Below, in pieces: positions 34,799 to 44,512 of a DNA stretch of 64,000 bases. The number at the start of each line of letters is the position of its first letter. Within the stretch, counting starts at the first letter, position 1. A model generated the notes under the pieces. It worked only from the letters and a program-made list of their open reading frames with translations, did not search any database and had not been told where the DNA came from. Source of the stretch: JABAAE01 sp905480545 (GTDB lineage Bacteria; Planctomycetota; Planctomycetia; Pirellulales; Pirellulaceae); assembly GCA_943788025.1 (NCBI GenBank), contig CALSOR010000003.1, positions 124,001 through 188,000 of the forward strand, given 5' to 3'. A program made the translations under genes and the position numbers.

Positions 34799-36934
34799 AT
34801 GTGGCGGAATTTTCAATTATTGGTTTTGGCAATTGTTTTTTTAAATTCGGCCTTAGGACGAGTTTCGTTATCGTTCCAGAAGGAAACAACGCACTCGATA
34901 TATGGCAAGGGTGAATTGCCGAACGACATCCGGTTGAAGCCTGTGAAAGACTTAAACGGATACTTTCCATTTTCACCGCCTAAGACGCTTTCTGAATGGG
35001 AAAATCGAGCAGCTAAACTCAAGTTTCAGGTCAAGGTAGCTTTGGGGTTGTCGCCCGAACCGGACCGCACTCCCTTAAATCCTCGCATTCACGGCAGGAT
35101 CGACATGGGAGACTATACGATTGAAAAAGTGTTCTTCGAAAGCATGCCTGGGTTTTATGTGACCGGGAACTTGTTTCGCCCGAAGAAGTCCAATGGGAAA
35201 ATGCCTGGGGTTCTTTGTCCGCACGGGCATTGGGCAAATGGTCGTTTCTATGACGCTGGTGAAGCCGCGGCAAAGGTACAAGTTGAGCAAGGGGCTGAAT
35301 CGGACTTGGAGGCTGCACGAAATCCGATACAGGCTCGATGTGTTCATCTCGCGCGGATGGGCTGCGTTGTTTTTCAATACGACATGATTGGGTACGCGGA
35401 TTGCATTCAGATTAGTTACGATCTTGCGCACCGATTTGCAAAGCAGCGGCCGGAATACAACGGAAAGAATTGGGGACTTTTTAGTCCTGATGCGGAAATG
35501 AATTTGCAGTCGATCATGGGGCTTCAGACTTGGAACTCCATACGTTCACTCGACTTTTTAGAAACTCTTGAAGACGTGGATGAAAACCGACTTGCCGTAA
35601 CAGGGGCAAGTGGTGGGGGTACCCAAACCATTTTGCTGGCCGCTGTTGATCCACGAATTAAAGTCGCGTTTCCTGCGGTCATGGTTTCAACTGCAATGCA
35701 GGGCGGATGCACCTGCGAGAATTGCTCATTGTTGCGAGTTACGACTGGCAATGTTGAACTCGCAGCGCTTTTCGCACCCCATCCGCAAGGTGTTACCGCA
35801 GCCAACGATTGGACAAAAGAAATGAAGACCAAGGGCTTCCCAGATCTTACAAAGGTCTATGAATTGTTTGGAAAAGTCGATGATGTCATGCTGCTATCGC
35901 GAACCGAGTTTGGACATAACTACAACAAGGTATCGCGTACCTCAATGTACGGATGGTTCAAGAAGTATCTTGGCTTGAAAGGCTCAACCGTTGAGCGGCC
36001 CTACAAGCGACTGACTTCGACGGAGCTAACTGTTTGGAATGAAGAGTTTCAGCGGCCAGAATCTGACCCCGATTTTGAGCGACGTTTGCTTGCAAACTGG
36101 AAAAAAGACTCAGATCGAAAACTTGCCGAGCAAGCGGGGCTTAGGAAGTACTTTTCGGCGATTTTCCAACAGGATATTCCCCGCGTGGAGAACGTCAGTT
36201 TTGAGTCGACATCAAAGCATGATCGGGGTGGCTATTGGTTGATCAAAGGTAAGCTGCGAAATTCGAAATATTCCCAGGAGCTACCGGTCGTTTTTGTCCA
36301 TCCAAAAAAATGGAATGAGAAAGTTGTGATTTTGACGAATGATTCAGGAAAGGATGCGTTGTTCCGCGGTGAGAAGCTTTCAAAGAATGTCAGCGATCTT
36401 GTTGACCAGGGTTTCAGCGTTGTTGGTGTCGACTTGTTATTTCAGGGCGACTTCTTGGCCGACGGTCCCTTGAACAAAACTCGTCGTGTTGAAAACCCTC
36501 GCGAAGCGGCAGCCTATACGTTTGGTTACAATCACTCGCTATTTTCACATCGGGTTCATGACTTGATGAACCTAGTGGTTTTGGTCGCGAATCACGAACG
36601 CAAACCAAAATCGATTTCGTTAATTGGTTTAGGGGACACCGGTTCGATTGTTGCAGGAGCGATGACCATGGTTGGCGATAGAGTCAACGACATTTATATT
36701 TCCCGCGATTCACTTTCAGCGTTGGACGTTAACGACATTCATGCCCCGTTTTTTATGCCCGGTTCCATGAAGTACGGCGGAGTTGTCGGGATGCTTCGTG
36801 ATTCGAAAAGAAACGTTGTTGTATTTGGTAGTTCCAAAAGCGATGTATCAAAAAAACAGTTGAACGAGCTGATGAATCAAAAGTCGCGATTGACTACGAT
36901 TCAAGAAAAGAGTTTTCCTTTAATCATTGATTGA
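34799..36934 (+). CDS. Exported alpha/beta-hydrolase, acetyl xylan esterase-like
   Basis: 711 aa from the ATG at 34799; a much longer frame upstream is open, but the signal peptide (MWRNFQLLVLAIVFLNSALG) begins here, and TATAAT lies 38 nt upstream. The first domain holds PGFYVTGNLFRPKK and the nucleophile elbow VTGASGGGTQT with Ser271, as in carbohydrate-esterase-like hydrolases of planctomycetes. A second half (from about residue 450) is a distinct beta/alpha domain without catalytic motif. The acid and histidine partners were not located with certainty; RTEFGHNYNKVSR around residue 375 may contain the histidine. Confidence 0.75.
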   Translation: MWRNFQLLVLAIVFLNSALGRVSLSFQKETTHSIYGKGELPNDIRLKPVKDLNGYFPFSPPKTLSEWENRAAKLKFQVKVALGLSPEPDRTPLNPRIHGRIDMGDYTIEKVFFESMPGFYVTGNLFRPKKSNGKMPGVLCPHGHWANGRFYDAGEAAAKVQVEQGAESDLEAARNPIQARCVHLARMGCVVFQYDMIGYADCIQISYDLAHRFAKQRPEYNGKNWGLFSPDAEMNLQSIMGLQTWNSIRSLDFLETLEDVDENRLAVTGASGGGTQTILLAAVDPRIKVAFPAVMVSTAMQGGCTCENCSLLRVTTGNVELAALFAPHPQGVTAANDWTKEMKTKGFPDLTKVYELFGKVDDVMLLSRTEFGHNYNKVSRTSMYGWFKKYLGLKGSTVERPYKRLTSTELTVWNEEFQRPESDPDFERRLLANWKKDSDRKLAEQAGLRKYFSAIFQQDIPRVENVSFESTSKHDRGGYWLIKGKLRNSKYSQELPVVFVHPKKWNEKVVILTNDSGKDALFRGEKLSKNVSDLVDQGFSVVGVDLLFQGDFLADGPLNKTRRVENPREAAAYTFGYNHSLFSHRVHDLMNLVVLVANHERKPKSISLIGLGDTGSIVAGAMTMVGDRVNDIYISRDSLSALDVNDIHAPFFMPGSMKYGGVVGMLRDSKRNVVVFGSSKSDVSKKQLNELMNQKSRLTTIQEKSFPLIID

Positions 36935-36996
36935 GCAGCCCGGATTTTTTCATTGATTCGTAGCCGAACTGACATTCATGGGAAAAAATCAGGGTC

Positions 36997-37941
36997 CTAA
37001 CCAATTGTCATGTAGTCTTCAATCCATCGTTCAGCATCGTTGGTGAGATCACTGACCTGATTGGTTTGAAATGGAGCGTGCGTTTCTGAATCCGAATGGG
37101 TGAACAGTTCGATGAACGAAAACAGTTCTGCTGTTTTGCGGTTGAGTGTTGGGTTTGCGGCGGGACGCTGCGTCAATTTTCGTCCGTATTCACGAACTGA
37201 TATTCGAAGCATTTTTTCGACGTTCCGCATTGAAGTTTCTGTTTCTTCGCAAAAGTCTCGATTGAACTCTTGGCATCGTTTTGGTTCAAAAGAGAACTCG
37301 CTGGAAATAGGGTTTGGAAAGAATGCCAACAGTAGGTCGCACCAGCGTTCCAACCTGTTACGAAGTTCGTTTAGTTGGATTGCCTCTGGGATATCCGTTT
37401 TGAGACCCTCATTAATAATTTCTAATGCTCGAACTCTGGCTTCGAGATGAAATAAAAGCACGGCTCGGCCGATTGGCGCATTAACGTTGATATCGAATTC
37501 CCGATCCTTGTTTACGCAGGTCGCCGCCGCAATCCGCACGAAGAACTCAGAGCACAGGATTTCCTCGATTACGTAGGATATCGCTGCCCAGGGATTGTGA
37601 TTTCTGGATGGGTTTGAGAGATCCTCGGAAAACATGTTCAATGTCTTCGTCCAGTGATCAAGCTTGTCACGCGAAATTTGCCAAAACTCTTCCGAGTTGA
37701 TCACCTCGATGGGGGTTTGAAAGGGAACAGACCGCGAGTTAAATGAAAGATCAGTTGCCATTTCAATGAATATTCCTGCGTGCATCGTTTCTCCTGGATC
37801 GTCTTGAAAATGGAGTTGGGTGATGACTAGAGGTAAAGCACTCGTTGTGCCAATGTCAAAATCCTCGCGAAAATAGAGGGTTTGCCTTGACGGATGTTTC
37901 GAAACCACATCATCTGAGAATCGTGATGAAAAAAAATGCAT
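36997..37941 (-). CDS. Hypothetical protein, cytoplasmic, largely helical
   Basis: 314 aa, not recognised. The first 60 residues look beta-rich (TLYFREDFDIGTTSALPLVITQLHF). The rest is helical with conserved-looking blocks: AISYVIEEILCSEFFVRIAAATCV, LLFHLEARVRALEII, RLERWCDLLLAFF, and an acidic DAERWIEDYM at the end. There is no signal peptide or transmembrane segment. It is transcribed divergently from the sulfatase. Confidence 0.65.
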   Translation of the reverse strand: MHFFSSRFSDDVVSKHPSRQTLYFREDFDIGTTSALPLVITQLHFQDDPGETMHAGIFIEMATDLSFNSRSVPFQTPIEVINSEEFWQISRDKLDHWTKTLNMFSEDLSNPSRNHNPWAAISYVIEEILCSEFFVRIAAATCVNKDREFDINVNAPIGRAVLLFHLEARVRALEIINEGLKTDIPEAIQLNELRNRLERWCDLLLAFFPNPISSEFSFEPKRCQEFNRDFCEETETSMRNVEKMLRISVREYGRKLTQRPAANPTLNRKTAELFSFIELFTHSDSETHAPFQTNQVSDLTNDAERWIEDYMTIG

Positions 37942-38070
37942 TCATTGTTTCTAAAACGCATCACGACACTTACGTGGTTTAACAAAAGGCAAGTAAAATT
38001 AGAGTTGGTAGTTACGCTTCAATAAAATCAATTGGTCAATCCGGCGGTTGCCCGTAATGGAAACGAATCT

Positions 38071-39618
38071 ATGCAAAAACAAAAGACAAATCGGATGAAT
38101 CGCGGGTTAACTGGATTAATGCGAGTTGTGGTTGTGTTATGGATCGTTCAGTATTCAGCTGAAACGGCTTTTGCGGTCGAACAACCGAACGTGATCGTCT
38201 TTATTGCGGACGACGTCAGTTGGAATGACTACGGATGTTATGGAAATCAATTGGCGAGGACCCCTAATATTGACTCTCTGGCAGGCAACGGACTGAGGTA
38301 CACCAATGCTTTCTTAACGGCCAGTAGCTGCAGTCCGAGTCGCGCAAGTATCATCACCGGTCGCTATCCGCACAACAATGGAAAGGCGGCAGAATTGCAT
38401 TTGCCGATTGCGAGAGACTTGCCGTGGTTTCCCGAGTTGCTTCGCGGAAACGGATACTACACGGCATTGGTTGGAAAGAATCATATGTCGAAGGAGAAGC
38501 GTGGAGCGAACATTGGAAAATTAGATAGTGGAGACACTAAAAAAGCATTTGACTTGATCGACAACGGTCAGCTGAAAGACAACCATGGCGCCCATGGGAA
38601 ATGGGTTTCTGCTTTTGAAAACCGTCCGAAGGACAAGCCATTTTTCTTTTGGTTTGCAGCAATCGATGCTCACCGAGGCTGGGACGGTGACCGAGAATGG
38701 AAACCGGAGTATGGTGAAAAACACGATCCATTGAAACTTTCTGTTCCACCTTTCTTGGTGGATGACTTGGAAACACGGCGGGATTTGGCATCCTATTACA
38801 ATGAGGTCACGCGATACGACTATTTCGTTGGTAAGGTCGTAAAGGCACTTCGTGAATCCGGGGAATTGGAAAACACCCTCATTCTCGTTCTGGCGGATAA
38901 CGGTCGACCGTTTCCACGAGCAAAAACTCGGCTTCACGATTCCGGGATGAAGACCGCATTGATTGCTCATTGGCCGGCGGGAATAGAAGCTGTGGGTGGC
39001 GACTGCGACCAATTGGTCAGTGCGATCGATATCGCACCTACAATTTTGAGTATTGCCGGCATCAAACCGCCGGATACGATTCAAGGTCTCGATCAATCGT
39101 TAACTTTTGCCGACGTCAACGCGAAGGTGCGACGTTACGCTTTTTCTGAACACAACTGGCATGACTATGAAGCCTATGGTCGGTCAATTCGGGATGCCTC
39201 CGGTTTTCTATTAATCGAAAACCGTCGACCGGAATTGCCTTGGCAAGGACCGGCAGATTCGGTTCGTTCGCCCTCGCACCAGTCTTTACTGAAGCAAAAA
39301 GACCGGGAGGCACTTACTAAGGCTCAGGCTGATGTTTTCGAAACGCCGCGAGCGCGATACGAACTGTATAATTCCATGGTTGATCCAAACCAGCTTGAAA
39401 ATCTATTTGGTACCCCAGCGATGGAAAAAAAACAGGTCGAATTGCGGAGTCTATTAAGGCGTTGGTGCGACGAAACAAATGACAGTTTTCCCGCCAACCT
39501 TTCACGAGACGCGTTTGACCGGACAACAGGCGAAAGTCTGAAAAGAAAAGACTATCGAGGCACAACGCCGGGCGAAACTCGCGGTGCAACAAAAACAAAT
39601 TCCAAAGGTCCGTTTTGA
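38071..39618 (+). CDS. Formylglycine-dependent sulfatase (S1 family)
   Basis: 515 aa from the ATG at 38071 (GGAA upstream); an in-frame TTG at 38032 is unlikely. The signal peptide ends near AETAFA. The sulfatase core has NVIVFIADDVSWNDYGCYG metal ligands at its start, the formylglycine motif CSPSR (Cys87-Arg91) in ASSCSPSRASIITGR, GKNHM, and LADNGRPFP/HDSGMKT with further metal and sulfate contacts. It needs a formylglycine-generating maturase encoded elsewhere. The substrate is probably a sulfated polysaccharide but cannot be told from sequence. It starts a plus-strand group with the S9 peptidase. Confidence 0.9.
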   Translation: MQKQKTNRMNRGLTGLMRVVVVLWIVQYSAETAFAVEQPNVIVFIADDVSWNDYGCYGNQLARTPNIDSLAGNGLRYTNAFLTASSCSPSRASIITGRYPHNNGKAAELHLPIARDLPWFPELLRGNGYYTALVGKNHMSKEKRGANIGKLDSGDTKKAFDLIDNGQLKDNHGAHGKWVSAFENRPKDKPFFFWFAAIDAHRGWDGDREWKPEYGEKHDPLKLSVPPFLVDDLETRRDLASYYNEVTRYDYFVGKVVKALRESGELENTLILVLADNGRPFPRAKTRLHDSGMKTALIAHWPAGIEAVGGDCDQLVSAIDIAPTILSIAGIKPPDTIQGLDQSLTFADVNAKVRRYAFSEHNWHDYEAYGRSIRDASGFLLIENRRPELPWQGPADSVRSPSHQSLLKQKDREALTKAQADVFETPRARYELYNSMVDPNQLENLFGTPAMEKKQVELRSLLRRWCDETNDSFPANLSRDAFDRTTGESLKRKDYRGTTPGETRGATKTNSKGPF

Positions 39619-39689
39619 AGTTTAGCAAATCGTTATCTTGCGAAATCAGAAAACGCCCATCCCGACTTAGTTATTCAAACAGAGAGTTC

Positions 39690-41807
39690 ATGACTTCCCA
39701 CCAAAAAACTTCATTTCTCTTCTTAAATTGGTTTGCGATATTAATCGCTGCTTTTCTTTGTTGCACGCCTTGCTTGATTGCCCAAGAATCAGACGGTGCA
39801 TCAAGTATTCAAACCAAATTACAGAAGGATAATTCTGAACAATCAATTCGTCGATTGGGTCAGATCGATATTTTTGATCTGGAATTTGCTTCGGACCCAC
39901 AGATATCGCCCAACGGTGAGCGAGTTGTGTATGTGCGAAACTCCTTCGATATTATGACAGACAAAAGACGGGCTCGGTTATGGATCGTTGATGCTGCTGG
40001 CACAAACCACCGCCCCTTAACCGATTTCGACCAATTTGGATCTTCACCACGTTGGTCGCCCGATGGAGGTCGAGTCGCGTATGTTGCCAGTGACGGAGAC
40101 AAAAGCCAGGTTTTTTGCCGATGGATGGATACCGGACAAACAGCAAAATTAACTTCATTACTGGAGTCTCCAACTGGATTAAAATGGTCGCCCGACGGAA
40201 TGAAGATCGCGTTTTCAAGTTTTGTTCCAAAGCAATTAGCGATTGACGTCAAGCTTCCGAAACAACCGAACGGCGCGCAGTGGGCTGATCCTGCAAAATA
40301 TATCGAACGGCTCAAGTACCGGGCTGACGGAAAAGGATATTTGCGTGAAGGTCACACGCATTTGTTTCTGGTGGATGCTTCTGGGGGAACAGCAAAACAG
40401 ATCACCAGCGGAGACTACGACCATTCATCCGAATTTTCTTGGTCCCTGGACGGTACTTCCATTTGGTTTTCCGCGAATCGGACTGCTGATGCGGACTTGG
40501 AACCTAATCATAAAAATCTATATTCGGTGAATATTGAATCAAGTGAAACGACCGTAATTGTGAACAGGAAAGGAGCGACGCAATCACCGATCGAACTGGC
40601 TGGTGGCGAAGTTATTTTCTCTGGAAATGTTGATAACTTAAAAGGTTATCAGCCGAGCAAAATTTACAAGTTAAAAGATGGCAAAGAGGAATTGGTCAGT
40701 CGAGAATTTGACAGAAGTATCGCCTCCCTTAAATTGAATCCAGAATCCGGGGCAGCCTGTTTTCTATATGACGAAGAAGGGACAACTGCGATTGGTGAAT
40801 TTTCGCTTGACGGTGAATTTCGAAAGATCGTTTCAAATGTGGGCGGCACGACCCTTGGGCGACCCTATTCGAGTGGCAGTTTTTCGATTGCCAATGATGG
40901 GACGATCGCATTCACGCAATGTGGAACGATGAGTCCGGCAAGCGTCGCGGTTCTGCAAAACGGTGCGTCAAAACCAATTCAATTGACCGATTTGAATCGG
41001 GATCTGTTGGGCGAACGGGATTTGGGTAAAGTTCAGGAATTTTGGTTTTCGTCGTCTTTTGACAACCAGCGAATTCAAAGCTGGATCGTGACGCCTCCTG
41101 ATTTTGATGAGAAAAAAAAATATCCAATGATTCTCGAAATTCATGGTGGCCCCTTTGCGAATTACGGTCCGCGGTTTTCAGCAGAAATGCAGCTTTATGC
41201 GGCGGCTGGGTACGTTGTGCTTTACTTGAACCCGCGGGGATCGACGAGTTACGGTGAGGAGTTTGGAAACTTAATTCACCACAATTATCCGGGAAATGAC
41301 TTTGACGATTTAATGTCAGGAGTCGACGCCCTCATCGCCAAAGGATACATCGACACCAACCAGCTGTTTGTAACGGGCGGAAGTGGCGGAGGCGTATTGA
41401 CCAGTTGGATTGTAGGAAAAACGAATCGTTTTGCGGCAGCGGTGGTAGCGAAACCAGTAATTAACTGGTTCAGTTTCGCGTTGACGGCCGATTCATACAA
41501 TTATTTTTACAAATATTGGTTCCCAGGTTATCCGTGGGATCACCTCGACGAATACATGCGGCGATCTCCCATTATGCAGGTTGGCAAAATCGAGACACCC
41601 ACGATGCTTTTGACCGGAGAAAATGACTATCGAACACCCATTTCTGAGTCGGAGCAACTCTATCAGGCGCTGAAACTTCGAAAAATCCCAACGGCTATGG
41701 TCCGAATTCCAGGAGCAGGCCACGGAATTGCTGCTCGCCCAAGCCATCTGATTTCAAAAACCGCGTATGTTCTTTATTGGTTTGAGAAATTTAAGAAAAA
41801 AAAGTGA
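39690..41807 (+). CDS. S9 family peptidase (prolyl-oligopeptidase type), exported
   Basis: 705 aa from the ATG at 39690; the preceding in-frame codons lack a ribosome site. Signal peptide 1 to about 32 (ending LIAQE). The N-terminal half is a seven-bladed propeller with DPQISPNGERVVY-, SPRWSPDGGRVAY- and LKWSPDGMKIAF-type repeats. The C-terminal hydrolase has Ser565 (FVTGGSGGGVLT), Asp646 (TGENDYRTP) and His678 (GAGHGI), so it is catalytically complete. It cleaves small peptides after proline or alanine in related enzymes. It is 71 bp after the sulfatase and may share its transcript. Confidence 0.9.
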   Translation: MTSHQKTSFLFLNWFAILIAAFLCCTPCLIAQESDGASSIQTKLQKDNSEQSIRRLGQIDIFDLEFASDPQISPNGERVVYVRNSFDIMTDKRRARLWIVDAAGTNHRPLTDFDQFGSSPRWSPDGGRVAYVASDGDKSQVFCRWMDTGQTAKLTSLLESPTGLKWSPDGMKIAFSSFVPKQLAIDVKLPKQPNGAQWADPAKYIERLKYRADGKGYLREGHTHLFLVDASGGTAKQITSGDYDHSSEFSWSLDGTSIWFSANRTADADLEPNHKNLYSVNIESSETTVIVNRKGATQSPIELAGGEVIFSGNVDNLKGYQPSKIYKLKDGKEELVSREFDRSIASLKLNPESGAACFLYDEEGTTAIGEFSLDGEFRKIVSNVGGTTLGRPYSSGSFSIANDGTIAFTQCGTMSPASVAVLQNGASKPIQLTDLNRDLLGERDLGKVQEFWFSSSFDNQRIQSWIVTPPDFDEKKKYPMILEIHGGPFANYGPRFSAEMQLYAAAGYVVLYLNPRGSTSYGEEFGNLIHHNYPGNDFDDLMSGVDALIAKGYIDTNQLFVTGGSGGGVLTSWIVGKTNRFAAAVVAKPVINWFSFALTADSYNYFYKYWFPGYPWDHLDEYMRRSPIMQVGKIETPTMLLTGENDYRTPISESEQLYQALKLRKIPTAMVRIPGAGHGIAARPSHLISKTAYVLYWFEKFKKKK

Positions 41808-41881
41808 TTTTGTTGTCCGGATGTTTTAAGGAATTGCGACTCTTCGGAGGACGACAAACTCTCCTTTACGACAAGCAAATC

Positions 41882-42568
41882 ATGAGTGGTTTTTTTCTCA
41901 AACGATTTGAGATTAGTGGACTGAACTGCTTTCTGACTCACGTATCGCTGGCTGGAACGACGACGATCGAACTTTCGAAGGTGTTACAGTTCATTTCTCG
42001 GTGCGATAAACGATTCGCAGTTGAGACAACAGACAATTGGTATGCCCACCAAAAAAATGCAGCGTTGAGGTTGCCGCAAAATTCCACGGCAACCGGAAAT
42101 TCGCGAGTTTTTGCGAGAATGGGCGATTTTCAAACAACATCTTTGCCCGGAGCCAATCGGCTCAAACGGAAGTGGCAATCTGAATTGCCGATTCGAAGGT
42201 TGAAACGTATCACTTGGAACGATCCAACGGAGCCATCAAGCTTGCTGTCCGCTGTTTGGAATTGCGAAATGCCGAATCAGCTTGAAGCAGTGGACGACGA
42301 GACTTCGCGTATGGATTTTCGTTATTCGATTATGGACGCTCAAGAACGACTTTTAGTGTCAAGCCTTGATTCGACGCGGCCGATTTTTTCGAATCGAGGC
42401 CCCGTTGTCGAGAGTGGTTTCTCAATCCGTATTGATCTTGTTCCTGTTTCGGAAGAAAGCCCGTGCCATTTACCTGTTTTGGCGAGGCTGGCGCGTCGGA
42501 AATCCGAACTAAATAACGAGAGCTTTTTTTGTTTAAATGAAAAAAACAACGTTTCCGAGGATCGCTAA
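41882..42568 (+). CDS. Hypothetical protein
   Basis: 228 aa from the ATG at 41882; a GTG at 41804 overlapping the previous stop would add 26 residues. No domain recognised. It is basic, rich in Arg and Ser, with no signal peptide or membrane helix, and includes an ERLLVSSLDSTRP block. It follows the S9 peptidase on the same strand and converges on the mch operon. Its low-complexity character makes it uncertain, but no real gene overlaps it. Confidence 0.45.
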   Translation: MSGFFLKRFEISGLNCFLTHVSLAGTTTIELSKVLQFISRCDKRFAVETTDNWYAHQKNAALRLPQNSTATGNSRVFARMGDFQTTSLPGANRLKRKWQSELPIRRLKRITWNDPTEPSSLLSAVWNCEMPNQLEAVDDETSRMDFRYSIMDAQERLLVSSLDSTRPIFSNRGPVVESGFSIRIDLVPVSEESPCHLPVLARLARRKSELNNESFFCLNEKNNVSEDR

Positions 42569-42579
42569 CTCGCGGTGAT

Positions 42580-43461
42580 TTAAGCGGAATTCTGTCGGAC
42601 GAAGTCAATTACTTTTGCGGCCACGTCAACTTCAGTGCTTTTGTTGAGCGTGCGATTCAACGCCTTCCAACCGGGGACCGCGTTAACTTCTATCACGTAC
42701 AACTTGTTGTCAGATGTTCGTATCAGATCGACACCCGCGATTTCGACTTCAACGGCCTTCGCCGCCGCTTTTGCAAGCCGAAGTTCGTCGTCGGAAGCAA
42801 CATAGGCGAACGTTTCGCCACCCATGGCGGCATTAGAAATCCAAGATTTCGAATTCCGTCGCTCGACGGCAAAATGTTCTTCCCCAATCAGAAGAATCCG
42901 AATATCGCACACGATATTTGAGACAAACTCCTGGCAATAGATAACGCTTTGTGTGCGTTCCAGCGATGTGAAAACTCGCTGGGCAATTTCAGGTTCTGCT
43001 ATTCGAATCAGTCCCCGACCTTCGCTTCCAAAAATCGGTTTGACGACGACGTCTGAACTCCGATTCTGAAAAAAGCTGTTGGCACCTTCGGCGGATTGAA
43101 ATACTCCGGTTTTGGGAAACGGGATCCCAGCGTTGTGGAACTTAATTAAGGTTAATGCTTTGTCAATTGCTGATTCCAAGCCAGAGGGTGAGTTAAAAAT
43201 CCCGACCCCAAAATTTTGACAATACCGTAATGCATCCATCCGAAAGATTACTTGCTCCAGCGACCCCAACGGCATCGAGCGAACAATGACTGCATCAGTG
43301 TCAATTGAAGAATCGCGTTTACCAAATTCTATATTGGTTTGGATATCCGAAAATAGCTTTAAACGAAGGTCTACATTCTGCTTTCTCGCCGCAGCGTTAA
43401 GCGTTGTGAAATACCAGCTTGACGGATGTGAAAGGACGTCGATACGAAATCGTTTTTGCAT
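42580..43461 (-). CDS. RimK-like ATP-grasp ligase linked to mch
   Basis: 293 aa from the ATG at 43461, 3 nt after the mch stop. ATP-grasp enzymes activate a carboxylate with ATP and join it to an amine. The domains are an N-terminal pre-ATP-grasp fold, then the ATP-grasp core: VVVKPIFGSEGRGL (phosphate loop), YCQEFV hinge, DIRILLIGEEHFAVERR, AGVDLIRTSDNKLYVIEVNAVPGWKAL with the metal-binding Glu-Val-Asn. The tight operon with mch suggests that it acts in tetrahydromethanopterin biosynthesis, for example as a glutamate ligase on the cofactor tail (inference from context and from related MptN-type proteins). Confidence 0.8.
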   Translation of the reverse strand: MQKRFRIDVLSHPSSWYFTTLNAAARKQNVDLRLKLFSDIQTNIEFGKRDSSIDTDAVIVRSMPLGSLEQVIFRMDALRYCQNFGVGIFNSPSGLESAIDKALTLIKFHNAGIPFPKTGVFQSAEGANSFFQNRSSDVVVKPIFGSEGRGLIRIAEPEIAQRVFTSLERTQSVIYCQEFVSNIVCDIRILLIGEEHFAVERRNSKSWISNAAMGGETFAYVASDDELRLAKAAAKAVEVEIAGVDLIRTSDNKLYVIEVNAVPGWKALNRTLNKSTEVDVAAKVIDFVRQNSA

Positions 43462-43464
43462 CAA

Positions 43465-44427
43465 TCAGACCTGCACGCCAAACGATTTTGAAACTAGATC
43501 TTCGTTCAAGCTGCCGAACTGAAACGATCTACCCGATAACAAATTGTGGAATGACACTTTGGCTGGACTGAACAGAAGCGGATCGATTTTGTAGAAATCA
43601 AAATCATTCGCCTTGAATAACTCGTAAAAAGGCCGTCCGTAATCCGCGGAAGCGCTGCTCGGGGTTTGAGGCCCGATTTCGGCGAGTATGTCATCAGAAC
43701 ATTTTACCCAAAGCTCCACATCGCCGCCGTATAGGATTGCATCATTCGTCATGCCAATTCCCTTTAGGTCGTCCGTCGCAATGGGAGGAACGGGAGCAAT
43801 ACCAATTCCCGAAACGATCTGCCGTAAATCGAATCCGATTTCGTGTAGTTTATGTAGGCATGTCTCGACGCTTCGCGCAACGACTTGAATGGATCCAGCG
43901 ATCGATCGAGTTGGTGCGACGGCAATGCGAAGCTGGGAGCGATCGATTCCCGTTTCATTCACAATCAACGATATCACGTCAGAGTTGGGTAAATGGGCCG
44001 ACTCTAAACAGAGCACGCCAGATTCGTCGCTTTCAACTAAATCGTACTCGGCAAGTATTTTTTCCTTTTGCCTGATCGCTCTTATCGGACCAGAGCCCAT
44101 TGCAAAGTAGCTGTTGTGGCTGATCGGCCAACCGGCGTACTGCGAGCCAATACAACAGGACAATGGGTGATCGGTGCGAAATTGAACGCAAGTCGGATTT
44201 GATTGCAGAATTGAGCTCTTCAAAACTGAAACATCCGCCAGTCCACCCGCAGATATTTTTGCCAGTGAAATGCCTGCAGAAACTCCGCCGTTGCAACTAA
44301 CTCCCAAATCGACGATCCGGACATCGTCAACAACCTGAGCGATGCTTCCGAATGTTTGAGGAGAGGAATATAATTGGTCAAAAATGGCAATGCTGTCTTG
44401 ATTTCGGCTCAAATCTTTCTCTTTCAC
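43465..44427 (-). CDS. mch: Methenyltetrahydromethanopterin cyclohydrolase
   Basis: 320 aa from a GTG at 44427. Catalyses the reversible hydrolysis of methenyl- to 5-formyl-tetrahydromethanopterin in the C1-transfer chain that oxidises formaldehyde. Typical segments are VRIVDLGVSCNGGVSAGISLAKI near the start, HPLSCCIGSQYAGWPI, SHNSYFAMGSGPIRA and SGIGIAPVPPIATDDLKGIGMTNDAILYGG, all diagnostic for Mch. The pathway is known in methanogens, methylotrophic bacteria and planctomycetes. The gene is followed at once by the ATP-grasp gene. The rest of the pathway is not in the window. Confidence 0.95.
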   Translation of the reverse strand: MKEKDLSRNQDSIAIFDQLYSSPQTFGSIAQVVDDVRIVDLGVSCNGGVSAGISLAKISAGGLADVSVLKSSILQSNPTCVQFRTDHPLSCCIGSQYAGWPISHNSYFAMGSGPIRAIRQKEKILAEYDLVESDESGVLCLESAHLPNSDVISLIVNETGIDRSQLRIAVAPTRSIAGSIQVVARSVETCLHKLHEIGFDLRQIVSGIGIAPVPPIATDDLKGIGMTNDAILYGGDVELWVKCSDDILAEIGPQTPSSASADYGRPFYELFKANDFDFYKIDPLLFSPAKVSFHNLLSGRSFQFGSLNEDLVSKSFGVQV

Positions 44428-44512
44428 AAATTGGACGTCGTTCTCATGAGGTTATCGTTTGTTCAAAGAGTTAAAAAGGCGATAGCAATTTACTTTTGAA
44501 AGTTGGATGTAA

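Noticed and set aside
38521..39096. 191-codon minus-strand open frame opposite the sulfatase
   Set aside because: Lies entirely within a well-supported sulfatase gene; no domain seen.
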